64,000 nucleotides of DNA from Mycetohabitans rhizoxinica HKI 454 (GCF_000198775.1 NC_014722.1:1205616-1269615), one strand, 5' to 3'; positions 1 to 9,486 are shown, numbered from the stretch's first letter. A program made the numbers and translations. Notes: a model not told the origin generated them from the letters alone.

Positions 1-11
1 AAAAACGTCGT

Positions 12-17
12 TATAAT
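12..17 (+). promoter_or_regulatory. Candidate -10 box for the tRNA-Glu/tRNA-Asp transcript
   Basis: A perfect TATAAT lies 57 bases before the tRNA-Glu gene, leaving a 5' leader of about 50 bases to be trimmed. The matching -35 element would lie outside the window, so only half of the promoter can be seen. Confidence 0.5.
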
Positions 18-73
18 GTCGTTCTTTTCTGAGCTGTTAAACAAAACAGCGAGACAGAATGTGAAAAGATTAT

Positions 74-149
74 GTCCCCTTCGTCTAGAGGCCTAGGACA
101 TCACCCTTTCACGGTGAGTACAGGGGTTCGAATCCCCTAGGGGACGCCA
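74..149 (+). tRNA. tRNA-Glu (anticodon TTC)
   Basis: This 76-base gene folds as a standard cloverleaf. The 7-bp acceptor stem pairs GTCCCCT (74-80) with AGGGGAC (139-145), the discriminator base is G, and the CCA end is encoded (147-149). The anticodon loop reads CTTTCAC, giving anticodon TTC for glutamate. The T arm carries GGTTCGAATCC. It is followed 72 bases later by tRNA-Asp and the two probably share one transcript. Confidence 0.97.
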
Positions 150-221
150 GATATCGCGTGCACCGAAAGGTGAGCGCAGCATGCAAGTGTGGCCAACGAT
201 TGCATGCTGAGATGTCGAATT

Positions 222-298
222 GGAGTGGTAGTTCAGTTGGTTAGAATACCGGCCTGTCACGCCGGGGGTCGCGGGTTCGAGTCCCGTCCACTCCGCCA
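222..298 (+). tRNA. tRNA-Asp (anticodon GTC)
   Basis: This 77-base cloverleaf has acceptor stem GGAGTGG (222-228) pairing with CCACTCC (288-294), discriminator G and an encoded CCA end (296-298). The anticodon loop reads CTGTCAC, giving anticodon GTC for aspartate. It is the second gene of a Glu-Asp tRNA pair and ends just before a strong terminator. Confidence 0.97.
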
Positions 299-304
299 AA
301 GTTA

Positions 305-332
305 AAAAAAGCCCGCTTATGCGGGCTTTTTT
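305..332. terminator. Bidirectional Rho-independent terminator
   Basis: GCCCGC (311-316) pairs with GCGGGC (321-326) around a TTAT loop, with a run of A on the left and T on the right. It can end the tRNA transcript on the plus strand. It can also end the minus-strand MATE/glycosyltransferase transcript, whose last gene stops at 445. Confidence 0.9.
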
Positions 333-444
333 ATTCCGCTTTTTATTCCGTATTGCCAGGCGGTCTCAGGTATGAATGCGGCGAATCACTACGCGCATAC
401 GTGCGCCGCATTCAGCGGTAGCCAGCCTCTAAATCGAGCGACGC

Positions 445-1791
445 CTATGCGTGTGTCTTTTTGCTGACGCTTGACCAATAGACCAGTAGTCCAGTCGCCG
501 CCAGCGCGACGCTCAGCGTATTGGCGTACCAAAAGCCGCGCGCGCCAGTTAGTGCCGCGGGCATCCAATGTAGTGGGTCGAAGCCGGCGAGGTATCCGCC
601 GCCCAGGCCGACGCCCCATAGCGCGATGGCGTAGATGATCGTCGGGACCACCGCGACCCGGTACGCACGCAGCGCGAACGCAGTGGTGATCTGCAGCGCG
701 TCGCACAGGTGGTAGGCAGCGACGATCGCCAGCAGCGGCATGGCGGCGGCGACGACGTTCGGGTCGGGCGTATAGGCGGCGATCAGCCACGGCCTTATCG
801 CGAGGATGATCGTTGCGTATAGCAGCGCGATACCTGCGGCCAATCCGATCCCATGCGCGGATAGGGTGCGTGCGGCGGTGAATTCGCGCGCACCGAGCCG
901 TTGGGCGACCAGCGTGGACGTCGCGATGCCGATCGACAAGGGCGTCATATACAGCACTGCGCTGACATTGCTGGTGATCTGGTGCCCGGCAAGCGTCGTG
1001 GTGCCGAAACGCGCGATGAACAGCGCCATGAATGTGTAGGATGTGACTTCAATCAGGTAGGACAGGCCCATTGGGACGCCAAGCTTGAGCAACGCCCGTT
1101 GTTGCCGCCAGTGAGGCCACGAGCATTGCGCGAACACTGCAAACTGGCGATAGAAATCGACGCGCAGCAGGAGCACGATGCCGACGAGGGCCGATAGCCA
1201 ATTGATGATCGAGCTGGCGAGGGCGGCGCCTGGACCACCCAGCGCCGGCAGGCCAAACGCGCCGTGGATCAGAAGCGCATTGAGCGGTACTTTTAACATC
1301 AGTCCGCCAAGTTGGATCAGCATGACCGGCCGTGGGTTCGCGACCGCATTCGACAGCGAGCTGAAGAGACGGAACAGCAGGCTAGCCGGCAGTCCGAGCG
1401 ATAGGATGCGCAGGTAGGCGAGCGCGCGCTCATTAAGCTCCGGTGGCGCGTCGGCGATGCGCAGCAACGGCGTTGGGAAGTACAACAGCAGACAGCCGGG
1501 CAGCGCCAGTAGGATGGCGAGCCAGGCCGACTGCCGCACTTCTTCGCCGATTTGCGCGTGGCGGTGCGCGCCGAATAATTGTGCCGCGATGGGCTGCAGC
1601 GCGACCAGGATGCCAGTCAGACCGATATAGACCGAGATGTAGATCGACGAGCCGAGTCCGAGGGCGGCCAGGTCCGTGGCGCAATACCGTCCGATCATGG
1701 CAGTATCGATGACGCCGAACGCAATGATCGCCAACTGCCCGACCAGCACGGGCCAGGCGAGGGAGATAATTTGGCGGGCGTCGGTCAGCAT
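445..1791 (-). CDS. MATE family multidrug efflux transporter (NorM-like)
   Basis: A 448-residue inner-membrane protein with about twelve hydrophobic segments arranged as two similar halves, which is the usual length and layout of MATE exporters. The N-terminus (ISLAWPVLVGQLAI, then DTAMIGRYCATDLAALGLGSS) is typical of the NorM branch. These proteins expel cationic drugs and metabolites in exchange for Na+ or H+. The substrate cannot be read from the sequence. It starts with ATG but has no strong ribosome-binding site. It lies 100 bases downstream of the glycosyltransferase gene on the same strand and may be cotranscribed with it, ending at the terminator near 305-332. Confidence 0.9.
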   Translation of the reverse strand: MLTDARQIISLAWPVLVGQLAIIAFGVIDTAMIGRYCATDLAALGLGSSIYISVYIGLTGILVALQPIAAQLFGAHRHAQIGEEVRQSAWLAILLALPGCLLLYFPTPLLRIADAPPELNERALAYLRILSLGLPASLLFRLFSSLSNAVANPRPVMLIQLGGLMLKVPLNALLIHGAFGLPALGGPGAALASSIINWLSALVGIVLLLRVDFYRQFAVFAQCSWPHWRQQRALLKLGVPMGLSYLIEVTSYTFMALFIARFGTTTLAGHQITSNVSAVLYMTPLSIGIATSTLVAQRLGAREFTAARTLSAHGIGLAAGIALLYATIILAIRPWLIAAYTPDPNVVAAAMPLLAIVAAYHLCDALQITTAFALRAYRVAVVPTIIYAIALWGVGLGGGYLAGFDPLHWMPAALTGARGFWYANTLSVALAATGLLVYWSSVSKKTHA

Positions 1792-1891
1792 GTCGAGCGA
1801 GGGTTGGGCGGTGGGTTGAGGGGCCAGCGTGGCTATCGGCCGGCGGCGCCTGACAGCCTATGGTCTTGAGGACTGGCTATGGGGGGACTAG

Positions 1892-3649
1892 CTATTGGAT
1901 CGTGCGGCGCCTCACACTACGTTGCGGTGGCGTCTTCAGTCGCTCGACCCTGACATACAACCGGAACAACTCGTCGCGATCCGCGGCCCGGCGTCCTTCC
2001 CACGCGAGGTGCCATGCGTATGGCGGCAGGGTGCCCGGCGCGCTGAAATCGTGCGTGTCCTGTCGCAGCAGTACGTCGCAATCCTCATCGCTAAATGCAA
2101 AGCGCATATTGCCGAAGTACGCGAAGGTCGCCAATTGAGCATTGCCCAGACGCACCGGCCGGATACACGCATAGTCAGGTGGCAAATGCGTGGCGATCTG
2201 CGTGGCGACGTCGCGGTAGGTCCGGCTGTAGTTCACCACGGGCAACCATAGCGTCATCAGCAGCACCCACATCAGTGTCGTGCCGCCGCTGGTCAGCACG
2301 ACACTGCGCCAGATGACCTTCGGTTGCCGCGAGATGCGCCAGCGTACCAATGCGATCCAGCCGAGCGTGACGACAAGCGCGCACAGGAACGACAGGGGAG
2401 CGAATTCGGGCTGGAATCCGGGCACCAGCCGCGCGAGGTTGCGGGCTAGCGGATGCGGGAAGCCGGTCAAGCTCGCGAGCCAGACCAGCCATACGAAAGA
2501 GCCAAGGATTGTGAAGCTGAGCACTGCGAACCAGTCGATCGCGTTGATCGCGCCGCGCTTCAGGGTAGGCAAGCCGAATGCGGCGAGCACCGCGAGCGGC
2601 GGAATCAGTAGCATGAAAAACCGGTTGGTTTGATGGCTCTGCAGCACGACCAGCACCAGCAGGGGCCAGAACACGAACATCGGAATTGCCACATGCGGTG
2701 CGCGGCGCAGTCCGCCCCAGCTGTACCAGGACCAGATCGCAAGTGGCCATGCGGGCCATGTGAACAGTGGCAAGTTCTTGATCGCGTAGAACAGCGCCTT
2801 GGACGGCGGCCCAGAATACTCATCGAAGTTGCCGTGGAACCACGTGCGTAAGAAATCCGGTGCATGCGCTGGGAACACCCATAGCGCGGCCAGTGGCCAC
2901 GCCAGCCCCAGCGCAAGGGCCAACGGTATCGCGATCACGGCAAACGGCTTGGTCTGGACGCCGTGGACCAGCCCGAGCGTGGCAACGATCGCCACGAGCA
3001 ATGCGGTTGCCAGCACCGGATTGCCCGCGAATGCGATGCCACCTAGTGCAACGCCAGTCCATGCCGCGCCTTGCAAGGGCTTGTCCAGGCTGCGCACTAG
3101 CCCGTACAGCAGCATGGCGACTGCGCTCATTTCAGCGATTTGCGGCGTCGTCTCGTGGCCGCGCTCGGCCAGCCCGAAGCAACCCAGCACGATCAGCAGC
3201 GCGCCATCGGCCAACGTGCGCCCGTAGTCCCGCGGCAACGGCTCGCCGCCAAACGCATATTTGAACGGCTGCACTTCCGGGCGCCGGCCAAGCAGGTACG
3301 CACCATACCAGACGAACGCGCATGTCATGCAGAAAAACAAACCGGTGTAGAGGCGCGATGCGTTGCTCGGATCGACCAGCGGATCCAGCCATCGGATAAA
3401 GGAGGCGCCGACCCAATAGGCAAGTGGCCCATCCGTCGTGATGGGCTTGCCAACCAGGTTCGGCAGCAGCCAATCGCGCCAGGTGCCGCTTGCCATCGTC
3501 CACATGACGCCGAAGCCGGCGGCATCCTCGTTCTTCCAAGGATCACGGTCGAACAGGCCGAATGCTGCATAGACGACGCAAATCGTCAGCAAGGCCCAGC
3601 GCGGCAGGGCGCTGGTGGCCGAGGCCGTGAGTCGGACAACGGGTCTCAT
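1892..3649 (-). CDS. Integral-membrane glycosyltransferase, ArnT/PMT-like (GT-C fold)
   Basis: A 585-residue protein with many membrane segments. Near the N-terminus it has the DRDPWKNEDAAGFGV stretch, an acidic first-loop motif resembling the catalytic loop of lipid-phosphate-sugar transferases in the ArnT/dolichyl-phosphate-mannose family. After the last membrane segment there is a C-terminal periplasmic part of roughly 100 residues. Such enzymes move a sugar from an undecaprenyl- or dolichyl-phosphate carrier onto lipid A, glycan or protein in the periplasm. Donor and acceptor are unknown here, and there are no arn neighbours, so I do not call it ArnT. It is probably the first gene of a two-gene unit with the MATE exporter. 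Confidence 0.75.
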   Translation of the reverse strand: MRPVVRLTASATSALPRWALLTICVVYAAFGLFDRDPWKNEDAAGFGVMWTMASGTWRDWLLPNLVGKPITTDGPLAYWVGASFIRWLDPLVDPSNASRLYTGLFFCMTCAFVWYGAYLLGRRPEVQPFKYAFGGEPLPRDYGRTLADGALLIVLGCFGLAERGHETTPQIAEMSAVAMLLYGLVRSLDKPLQGAAWTGVALGGIAFAGNPVLATALLVAIVATLGLVHGVQTKPFAVIAIPLALALGLAWPLAALWVFPAHAPDFLRTWFHGNFDEYSGPPSKALFYAIKNLPLFTWPAWPLAIWSWYSWGGLRRAPHVAIPMFVFWPLLVLVVLQSHQTNRFFMLLIPPLAVLAAFGLPTLKRGAINAIDWFAVLSFTILGSFVWLVWLASLTGFPHPLARNLARLVPGFQPEFAPLSFLCALVVTLGWIALVRWRISRQPKVIWRSVVLTSGGTTLMWVLLMTLWLPVVNYSRTYRDVATQIATHLPPDYACIRPVRLGNAQLATFAYFGNMRFAFSDEDCDVLLRQDTHDFSAPGTLPPYAWHLAWEGRRAADRDELFRLYVRVERLKTPPQRSVRRRTIQ

Positions 3650-3689
3650 GCGTGGCGATTGGACCTATTTTTGTGATCGGCGATCCAGC

Positions 3690-3695
3690 ATTGTA
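3690..3695 (-). promoter_or_regulatory. Candidate -10 box for the glycosyltransferase gene
   Basis: Reading the minus strand gives TACAAT about 40 bases before the ATG at 3649 and after the rpmE2 terminator, so the glycosyltransferase gene needs its own promoter here. The -35 region (TCTAAC at 17-base spacing) is poor. Confidence 0.35.
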
Positions 3696-3721
3696 GTCGC
3701 GCTGCGGGTGCCGTTAGACAG

Positions 3722-3745
3722 AAAAGGGCAGCCTCGGCTGCCCTT
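3722..3745 (-). terminator. Rho-independent terminator downstream of rpmE2
   Basis: On the minus strand AAGGGCAGCC pairs with GGCTGCCCTT, followed by TTTTC. It sits about 100 bases after the rpmE2 stop codon and separates it from the glycosyltransferase gene. Confidence 0.8.
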
Positions 3746-3839
3746 GATGGAAACTGCCCCGGCCTGCGCGGCGCGCCGCAAGCGGCGTTGCCAGGTACCG
3801 GGGTGGCCGCCTGCGCGGGCGGCCGCTCCGCGGCCGTGC

Positions 3840-4106
3840 TTACTTCGCGACTTTCGCGCTGGCACGGTTGCCGAACTTTTGGCGGAACTTCTCGACGCGG
3901 CCGGTCGTATCCATGAACTTGTTCTGCTCGCCCGTGTAGAAAGGGTGCGATTCGGAAGACACTTCAACCTTTGCGAGCGGATAGGTCTTGCCGTCGAGTT
4001 CGATCGACTCACGCGTCTGGATCGTTGAGCTGATGATGAACGTCTTGCCGTTAGACATGTCCTGGAACACGACCTCGCGGATATTGGGGTGAATGCCTTG
4101 CTTCAT
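3840..4106 (-). CDS. rpmE2: 50S ribosomal protein L31 type B
   Basis: An 88-residue protein starting [16 protein letters not shown], the hallmark of type B (zinc-free) L31; the CxxC zinc ligands of the type A form are absent. It binds the 50S subunit near the central protuberance. The start at 4106 is preferred over an upstream in-frame ATG at 4184 because AAGGA lies just before it and the family begins with MKxGIHP. Type B forms replace the zinc-binding paralog when zinc is scarce; whether a type A copy exists elsewhere cannot be seen here. It has its own terminator at 3722-3745. Confidence 0.95.
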   Translation of the reverse strand: MKQGIHPNIREVVFQDMSNGKTFIISSTIQTRESIELDGKTYPLAKVEVSSESHPFYTGEQNKFMDTTGRVEKFRQKFGNRASAKVAK

Positions 4107-4221
4107 GATACGTTCCTTGGTTTCAAGCGGTAGCCAGCCCGCCGCGTCACCCTGCCGACAGTCCGCTGCCGGTGCGCGAGCCACTTTCCGAAGGTGGAAA
4201 AGGCAGAATTATGCCTGAAAA

Positions 4222-5061
4222 TCAGTTGGTTGACGAATTTTTCAGGACTCCGGTGCCTGCTAGGTCCTGCCGATAATAGCGCGCGAGCAGCCGGTACAGC
4301 TGCGGATACTGCTCGGCGAAGGCGTGTGGCCGCACGAACAGCGCCTCGCTGCAGACCGCGAAGAATTCCGACGGGTGTTCGGCTGCGTACGGGTCGATCA
4401 GCGAATCGCGCTCCAGGCGCGCCCAGCGGTGCGGTGGAACCGCGTCCACGCGCGCGCAGAACTGATCGTACGCGTTGTCGAAGACGTCGTCCCATTCAGT
4501 GCGTCCCAACTCCGCATGCCAGCAGCGGATTAGCGGCGGATGGCCGTCAGCATCGCCATTCAGCATGTCGATCTTGTGCGCGAACTCGTGAATCACGACG
4601 TTGTACGTATCGTTGCCGTCGCTCATCTGCACGTCTTCCCAGGACAGGATCACCGGGCCACCTTCCCACGCTTCGCCACTAGCATCTTGCATGATCTCGT
4701 GGACCACGCCGGCTTCGTCTTCGACGGTCTTGCGGACCACGAACTCGCCCGGGTATACGATGATGCCGACCCATCCGCGGTACAGCTCCAAGCCCAGGTT
4801 TAGCACCGGCAGGCAGGCCTGCGCGGCAATGCCCACGCAGATCTCGTCGGTCAACTCAAGCTCGTGTGCGGTCGTGAACGTCTTTTGTGCAAGAAACAGG
4901 CTGACCCGCTCGCGCAGCCGCGCCTGGTCGCCGTCGGTCAAGTAGCCTAGGAAGGGCAGCCGCGCGCAGGTGTGTGCCCATAGCGCGTCCGAAATCGCGA
5001 AATCGCGCAACGCGCGCTCGCGGCGCCGCCGTCCGAGCCAGTTGGAGAGTTTGCCGAACAT
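4222..5061 (-). CDS. mtfA: MtfA-type zinc metallopeptidase (Mlc titration factor)
   Basis: A 279-residue cytosolic protein with the zinc-protease motif HEFAH at about residues 155-159 inside VIHEFAHKIDMLNGD, and a conserved region that follows the family layout. In E. coli, MtfA is an aminopeptidase that also binds and inactivates the glucose repressor Mlc. No mlc/ptsG gene is visible in the window, so only the peptidase activity can be claimed. The ATG at 5061 is preceded by AGGA at short distance. It is downstream of the MFS gene by 22 bases on the same strand and may be read through from it. Confidence 0.9.
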   Translation of the reverse strand: MFGKLSNWLGRRRRERALRDFAISDALWAHTCARLPFLGYLTDGDQARLRERVSLFLAQKTFTTAHELELTDEICVGIAAQACLPVLNLGLELYRGWVGIIVYPGEFVVRKTVEDEAGVVHEIMQDASGEAWEGGPVILSWEDVQMSDGNDTYNVVIHEFAHKIDMLNGDADGHPPLIRCWHAELGRTEWDDVFDNAYDQFCARVDAVPPHRWARLERDSLIDPYAAEHPSEFFAVCSEALFVRPHAFAEQYPQLYRLLARYYRQDLAGTGVLKNSSTN

Positions 5062-5083
5062 GGTGTCCTGTGCCGTGCGCGAT

Positions 5084-6637
5084 TCAGTTCAATGCACGCT
5101 GCCATGCGGCAAACAACCCGCCAACCACTGCTACCGCGGCAAGAAAATAAAAGCCATCTAGTGAAGCCAGAAAACTCGCCTGCTGCGCGACACTGCGCGC
5201 GAGCAGCGCGAAGGCGACGCCGTGCGAATCACCGGACGGATTGCCGGTGGCGAGCACGCCGCGACTCAGCGTATCCAATGTCGCGGAAAAAATCGGATTG
5301 TACGGATTGACGGCTTCGACGAGGCGGGTTTCGTGCAGCGCGAGCCGATGCTGCTCGAGCATGATGATCGACGCGGTGGCGAACGAGATGGCCAGTTGCC
5401 GCACCAGATTCTTCAACCGGTAGCCGTGGGCGAACTCCTCGGTCTCGAAGAGGCGGAAGGTCAGGTTCGCGACCGGCAGCACGATGAACAACAGCAACAG
5501 GCCGCGCAGTAGCAGCGCAGCGGCGAGTGCGTCGCGGCCAACCTGCGGTGACATCTGCGCCGTCCACAGCGCGGCCACTGCCGCGAGCGCGAATCCGGGC
5601 ACGATGATCCATTTCTTGCGCGGCACGCGCTTCGAATAATGTAGGTAGACGAAGAGCAGCATGCCGGATATCAGCGATGTGACGCCGTTAAAATATCCCG
5701 TGCTCTCAATCGTGAAACCCAGCCCGCGCTCCATCAGCCGGGGCAGCAGGTAGCTGAATCCCGTCGACAGATAGTAGTAGAACACATAGAGCACTAGCCC
5801 GACCTGAAACGTAGGCTCGCGCAGCGCGTGCAGGCGCACCAGCGGCGTTGGGTGATGCCATTGGTGGTGGACAAACCAGGCGAGTCCGGCAATGCCGCAT
5901 ATAGTCAATACGATCAACTCGGGCGAGCCGGTGAATAGCTGGAAGCGCAGCTGCGTCATGACGATCTGCAACGCGGCCTGCGCGAATGCGAATATCAGAT
6001 AGGCCCAGTAGTGCGGCTCGGTACGGTGCGCCGGATCGACGTTCCCAGTATCGGGCAGCGACAACAGCGCAAGCACGCCGAGCACGAAGCCCGCGGGCGC
6101 GGTGCAGGCGAATAGTGCCCGCCAGTCGAAATGCGACACTAGCCATGCACCGGCGATTGGGGCGAGCGCACTGCCGGAGACGATGAGCGTCAGAAACACC
6201 CGCAGTGCGCTGGCTCGGTGCTGCGCGGTGAAGCTGATTTGAATCAGGATCCGGCACGCGCCGAGCATCGGACCCACGAAGTAGCCCTGTACGCCTCGCG
6301 CGAATAGCAGTTGTGCGGAGCTGTCGCAGAGCGCCGCTAGCAGCGCGCCGGCGCCGTAGAAGCCCATGCATCCAGCGATGTAGCGGCGATAGCCAATGCG
6401 CTCGACCCACCAATGCTGTTGCAGAATGCCCAACACGGCGCCTAGCGCATAGGCGCTCGAAGCCCACACCAGTTCGTCAGGGGAGGCGTTGATGCCGCCG
6501 GCGATATAGGTGGCAAAGAACGAGAAAATGGCGTTGTCGAAATAGTCTAGCCCGATGACCGCCGCGAGCACCCATGACATCACCACGCTGCCGCGGTGGG
6601 GTGCGGGTGCGGCGCCAGTTGCCGGAGCGGCGTTCAT
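5084..6637 (-). CDS. MFS transporter, DHA2-like (14-TM) drug exporter
   Basis: A 517-residue membrane protein with about fourteen hydrophobic segments. The conserved loop between segments 2 and 3 (ERIGYRRYIAGCMGFYGAG) marks the major facilitator superfamily. Members of this size export drugs or lipophilic metabolites with the proton gradient. Its ATG overlaps the stop codon of the upstream MerR-type regulator (ATGA at 6634-6637), so the two are translationally coupled and the exporter is very likely the regulator's target. Substrate is unknown. Confidence 0.88.
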   Translation of the reverse strand: MNAAPATGAAPAPHRGSVVMSWVLAAVIGLDYFDNAIFSFFATYIAGGINASPDELVWASSAYALGAVLGILQQHWWVERIGYRRYIAGCMGFYGAGALLAALCDSSAQLLFARGVQGYFVGPMLGACRILIQISFTAQHRASALRVFLTLIVSGSALAPIAGAWLVSHFDWRALFACTAPAGFVLGVLALLSLPDTGNVDPAHRTEPHYWAYLIFAFAQAALQIVMTQLRFQLFTGSPELIVLTICGIAGLAWFVHHQWHHPTPLVRLHALREPTFQVGLVLYVFYYYLSTGFSYLLPRLMERGLGFTIESTGYFNGVTSLISGMLLFVYLHYSKRVPRKKWIIVPGFALAAVAALWTAQMSPQVGRDALAAALLLRGLLLLFIVLPVANLTFRLFETEEFAHGYRLKNLVRQLAISFATASIIMLEQHRLALHETRLVEAVNPYNPIFSATLDTLSRGVLATGNPSGDSHGVAFALLARSVAQQASFLASLDGFYFLAAVAVVGGLFAAWQRALN

Positions 6638-7278
6638 CGGTTGCCGCCGTGGCCCGGACCGTGCGGCACGGAGCAGGGTACTGGACGCTGACGGGCCAGC
6701 GCCGCGTCGGTATCGTGTATGGCCTGGCGCTCGTGGCCAGTGTTGACTGGGCTGGCGGTTCCGCGTGTCGATGCCGCCTTCGTGCCGTCCCGCCCATAGG
6801 CACCGCCACGCGCCTTGCGCCGCTGTAGCGCAACGTCCACCGGGGCGCCAGCAAGTCGCTGGTCAACATAGTCCAGGTCGTGCCGTAACTGCGTCCGCAG
6901 TGCTTGTGCGGTTTTCAGTTCGTTGCGCACCTGAGCAACACGTCGATTCAAGATGTCTAATTGCGTGGCTAGCGAGGCGCGCCATGCGGCGAGCGCGGCA
7001 GGCGAGAGGCGCGGGCGGCCTGCGTCGGTCGGTGCCTCGAGCGGCTGCTTCAGCAACTCGGTAATCGCCGTGAGCGAAAAGCCCAATGAGCGCATCCGCA
7101 AGATGCGCGTGAAGCGATCGAGATCGGCCTGCTCGTACAGCCGGTAACGTCCCTTGCTGCGGGTAGGCGTTGCCAGTCCCAGCTCCTCGTAGTACTTCAG
7201 CGTGCGAGGTGTCACGCCGAGCCGGGTGGCGGCTTCGCTGACGGTCACCAGTGCGCAAGAGGGATCGGCAGGGCGCAT
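6634..7278 (-). CDS. MerR family transcriptional regulator
   Basis: A 214-residue protein with an N-terminal winged helix-turn-helix (about residues 10-80: VSEAATRLGVTPRTLKYYEELGL, then RYRLYEQADLDRFTRILRMR), followed by a long helix that dimerizes MerR proteins. The C-terminal tail (about residues 150-214) is basic and low in complexity and looks unstructured. No cysteine cluster is visible, so a metal sensor is unlikely and a drug or small-molecule effector is more plausible. It is directly coupled to the MFS exporter, which it probably controls together with itself through the promoter upstream of 7278. Confidence 0.88.
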   Translation of the reverse strand: MRPADPSCALVTVSEAATRLGVTPRTLKYYEELGLATPTRSKGRYRLYEQADLDRFTRILRMRSLGFSLTAITELLKQPLEAPTDAGRPRLSPAALAAWRASLATQLDILNRRVAQVRNELKTAQALRTQLRHDLDYVDQRLAGAPVDVALQRRKARGGAYGRDGTKAASTRGTASPVNTGHERQAIHDTDAALARQRPVPCSVPHGPGHGGNR

Positions 7279-7327
7279 CGCGCGGTTCGATTCGACGAGG
7301 GGAAAAGCTTATTATATATAAACCTGT

Positions 7328-7351
7328 ACGTTCACGTTCATGTTCGCGTTC
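7328..7351. repeat. Four tandem hexamers upstream of the MerR gene, possible operator
   Basis: ACGTTC, ACGTTC, ATGTTC and GCGTTC follow one another without gaps. The block sits about 50 bases before the MerR start codon and just upstream, on the minus strand, of an AT-rich stretch reading TATATATAATAAG that contains a TATAAT -10 hexamer. The position suits regulator binding, but ordinary MerR sites are palindromes, so the function is a guess. Confidence 0.35.
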
Positions 7352-7410
7352 AGGCCGCTCGAGGTCGGCCCGCCTGCAGGCAATGTGCTCCCATAAGCCG
7401 CCGGCCCAAT

Positions 7411-7438
7411 AAAAAACCGCCGGCAAGGCCGGCGGTTT
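7411..7438 (-). terminator. Rho-independent terminator of rho
   Basis: On the minus strand AAACCGCCGGC pairs with GCCGGCGGTTT over a three-base loop and runs into TTTTTT. It begins about 27 bases after the rho stop codon. Confidence 0.92.
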
Positions 7439-7464
7439 GGGGATCGACGACGTGCGGGCTGCGC

Positions 7465-8727
7465 TCAACCGCCGCGGCGCATCATGTCGAAGAACTCCGA
7501 ATTGCTCTTGGTCTGCTTCAGCTTGTCGAGCAGGAATTCCATGGCTTCGATTTCATCCATGTCATGGATGAACTTACGCAGCACCCAGATCTTCTGCAAA
7601 ATTTCTGGCTTAATCAGCAATTCCTCGCGACGGGTGCCTGATTTGTTCAGGTTGATCGACGGATAGACCCGCTTTTCTGCAAGGCGCCGTTCCAGATGCA
7701 CCTCCATGTTGCCGGTGCCCTTGAATTCCTCATAGATCACGTCGTCCATGCGGCTGCCAGTTTCGATCAGCGCAGTGCCGATGATCGTCAGCGAACCGCC
7801 TTCCTCCACGTTGCGCGCCGCACCGAAGAAGCGCTTCGGGCGTTGCAGCGCGTTGGCGTCAACGCCGCCGGTCAAGACCTTGCCCGAGGCCGGCACGACG
7901 GTGTTGTAGGCGCGTGCAAGCCGCGTGATCGAGTCCAGTAGGATGACCACATCGTGCTTCATCTCGACCAGCCGCTTGGCCTTCTCGATCACCATTTCGG
8001 CGACCTGCACGTGACGCGACGCTGGTTCGTCGAACGTGGACGCAATCACTTCGCCGGCTACCGAGCGCTGCATTTCAGTCACTTCTTCTGGGCGCTCGTC
8101 GATCAGCAGCACGAACAATGTGACGTCCGGATGATTTGACTTAATCGCATGCGCGATGTGCTGCAGCATCACGGTCTTGCCCGACTTCGGCGACGCGACC
8201 AGCAGTCCGCGCTGGCCTTTGCCGATCGGTGCAATCATGTCGATGATGCGGCTGGTGATGTTTTCCTCGCCGCGCACGTCGCGCTCCAGTGACAGCGGCT
8301 TGTTCGGGTGCAGCGGCGTGAGGTTCTCGAACATGATCTTGTGTTTCGAGGCCTCGGGCGGCTGCCCGTTGACTTTGTCGACCTTGACCAGCGCGAAATA
8401 CCGCTCGCCGTCCTTCGGCGTCCGGACTTCGCCTTCGATCGTGTCGCCGGTGTGCAGGTTGAAACGGCGGATTTGCGACGGACTGATGTAGATGTCGTCG
8501 GTGCTTGCCAGATACGACGTTTCTGGCGAGCGTAAAAAGCCAAAACCGTCTGGCAGCACTTCGAGGGTGCCGTCGCCGAAGATTGTTTCGCCAGTCTTGG
8601 CGCGCTTTTTCAGAATTGCGAACATCAACTCCTGTTTGCGCAGGCGGTTCGCGTTTTCGATCTCCAGGCCATTGGCCATTTCGATCAAAGCAGATACGTG
8701 TTGCGACTTGAGCTCGGATAAATGCAT
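7465..8727 (-). CDS. rho: Transcription termination factor Rho
   Basis: A 420-residue protein of standard length. It has the N-terminal Rho domain, the cold-shock-like RNA-binding domain (about residues 50-115, including [14 protein letters not shown]) and the ATPase core with Walker A SPKSGKT near residue 180, a Q-loop region and the Walker B aspartate in [15 protein letters not shown]. Rho is a hexameric RNA helicase that ends transcription of untranslated RNA. It ends with its own intrinsic terminator. Upstream lies trxA on the same strand, 213 bases away, the usual trxA-rho order of proteobacteria. Confidence 0.98.
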   Translation of the reverse strand: MHLSELKSQHVSALIEMANGLEIENANRLRKQELMFAILKKRAKTGETIFGDGTLEVLPDGFGFLRSPETSYLASTDDIYISPSQIRRFNLHTGDTIEGEVRTPKDGERYFALVKVDKVNGQPPEASKHKIMFENLTPLHPNKPLSLERDVRGEENITSRIIDMIAPIGKGQRGLLVASPKSGKTVMLQHIAHAIKSNHPDVTLFVLLIDERPEEVTEMQRSVAGEVIASTFDEPASRHVQVAEMVIEKAKRLVEMKHDVVILLDSITRLARAYNTVVPASGKVLTGGVDANALQRPKRFFGAARNVEEGGSLTIIGTALIETGSRMDDVIYEEFKGTGNMEVHLERRLAEKRVYPSINLNKSGTRREELLIKPEILQKIWVLRKFIHDMDEIEAMEFLLDKLKQTKSNSEFFDMMRRGG

Positions 8728-8940
8728 ACAGGAATCCCGCCAGGGAAAGAGGAGAAGCGACAGAAAGGGGAGGAGGGTCGTCGGGCGACGAGCCCGGTTA
8801 GGACGTTATACGATTTAAAACGTATTTGACTTTTCTAATCTTAGCATAGCATAGCCATGCGAATTCAAGCATAGTCACAATGCGGCGCTCGTTGCGTCCT
8901 TGCAACAAGCGCCGTCACGGTGCGGGCGGCGCCGCGGGGC
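8728..8940. other. Intergenic region between trxA and rho
   Basis: No coding signal is seen. It holds an imperfect hairpin (about 8884-8912, GGCGCTCGTTGC against GCAACAAGCGCC) without a T run, and an AT-rich stretch around 8815-8860 that probably carries the rho promoter and leader. Rho autoregulation through its leader is known in E. coli, but no specific site can be identified here. Confidence 0.4.
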
Positions 8941-9267
8941 TCAGATATGGCTGTCGATCAGCGCCGTGATTTGGGCCTTCGACAATGCACCCACCTTCGT
9001 CTGGGCCACCACGCCGTTCTTGAATAGGATCAACGTCGGAATGCCCCGCACGCTAAACTTGGCCGGCGTCGACGGATTCTGATCGACATCGATTTTTGCG
9101 ACCTGCAGGCGGTCGCCGTAGTCGCGTGCCACCTCGTCCAGTAGCGGCGCGATCATCTTGCACGGGCCGCACCATTCCGCCCAGAAGTCTAGAAGGACGG
9201 GCTTGTCCGCCTTAAGGACGTCCTGTTCGAAAGAAGCATCGGTGATGTGCTTGATTTGTTCGCTCAT
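8941..9267 (-). CDS. trxA: Thioredoxin
   Basis: A 108-residue cytosolic thioredoxin, the normal length. The active site WCGPCK occupies residues 32-37, and the cis-proline motif RGIPTL follows later. It reduces protein disulfides using electrons from thioredoxin reductase. AGAGG lies about ten bases before the ATG. It is the gene upstream of rho on the minus strand and faces away from the SRP RNA gene. Confidence 0.97.
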   Translation of the reverse strand: MSEQIKHITDASFEQDVLKADKPVLLDFWAEWCGPCKMIAPLLDEVARDYGDRLQVAKIDVDQNPSTPAKFSVRGIPTLILFKNGVVAQTKVGALSKAQITALIDSHI

Positions 9268-9486
9268 TATCGCGTTACCTCTAAAGGCACCCGAGGTGCG
9301 GCCTCATGATGGCCCCCCGATATGCCCGATCTCCAAAAACCCGCCCGGCGGCATGCTGCTGCCGCGCGGCGGCCCTCGCGAAGCGCAACGGCGGGACCAT
9401 CCCGCCCATTCGCAGGTCGTTCAGCCGTCATCTTAACGTAATTCGTTTCCCATCGTGTGCGGTGGCGTCACGATGCAATCCAGTGT

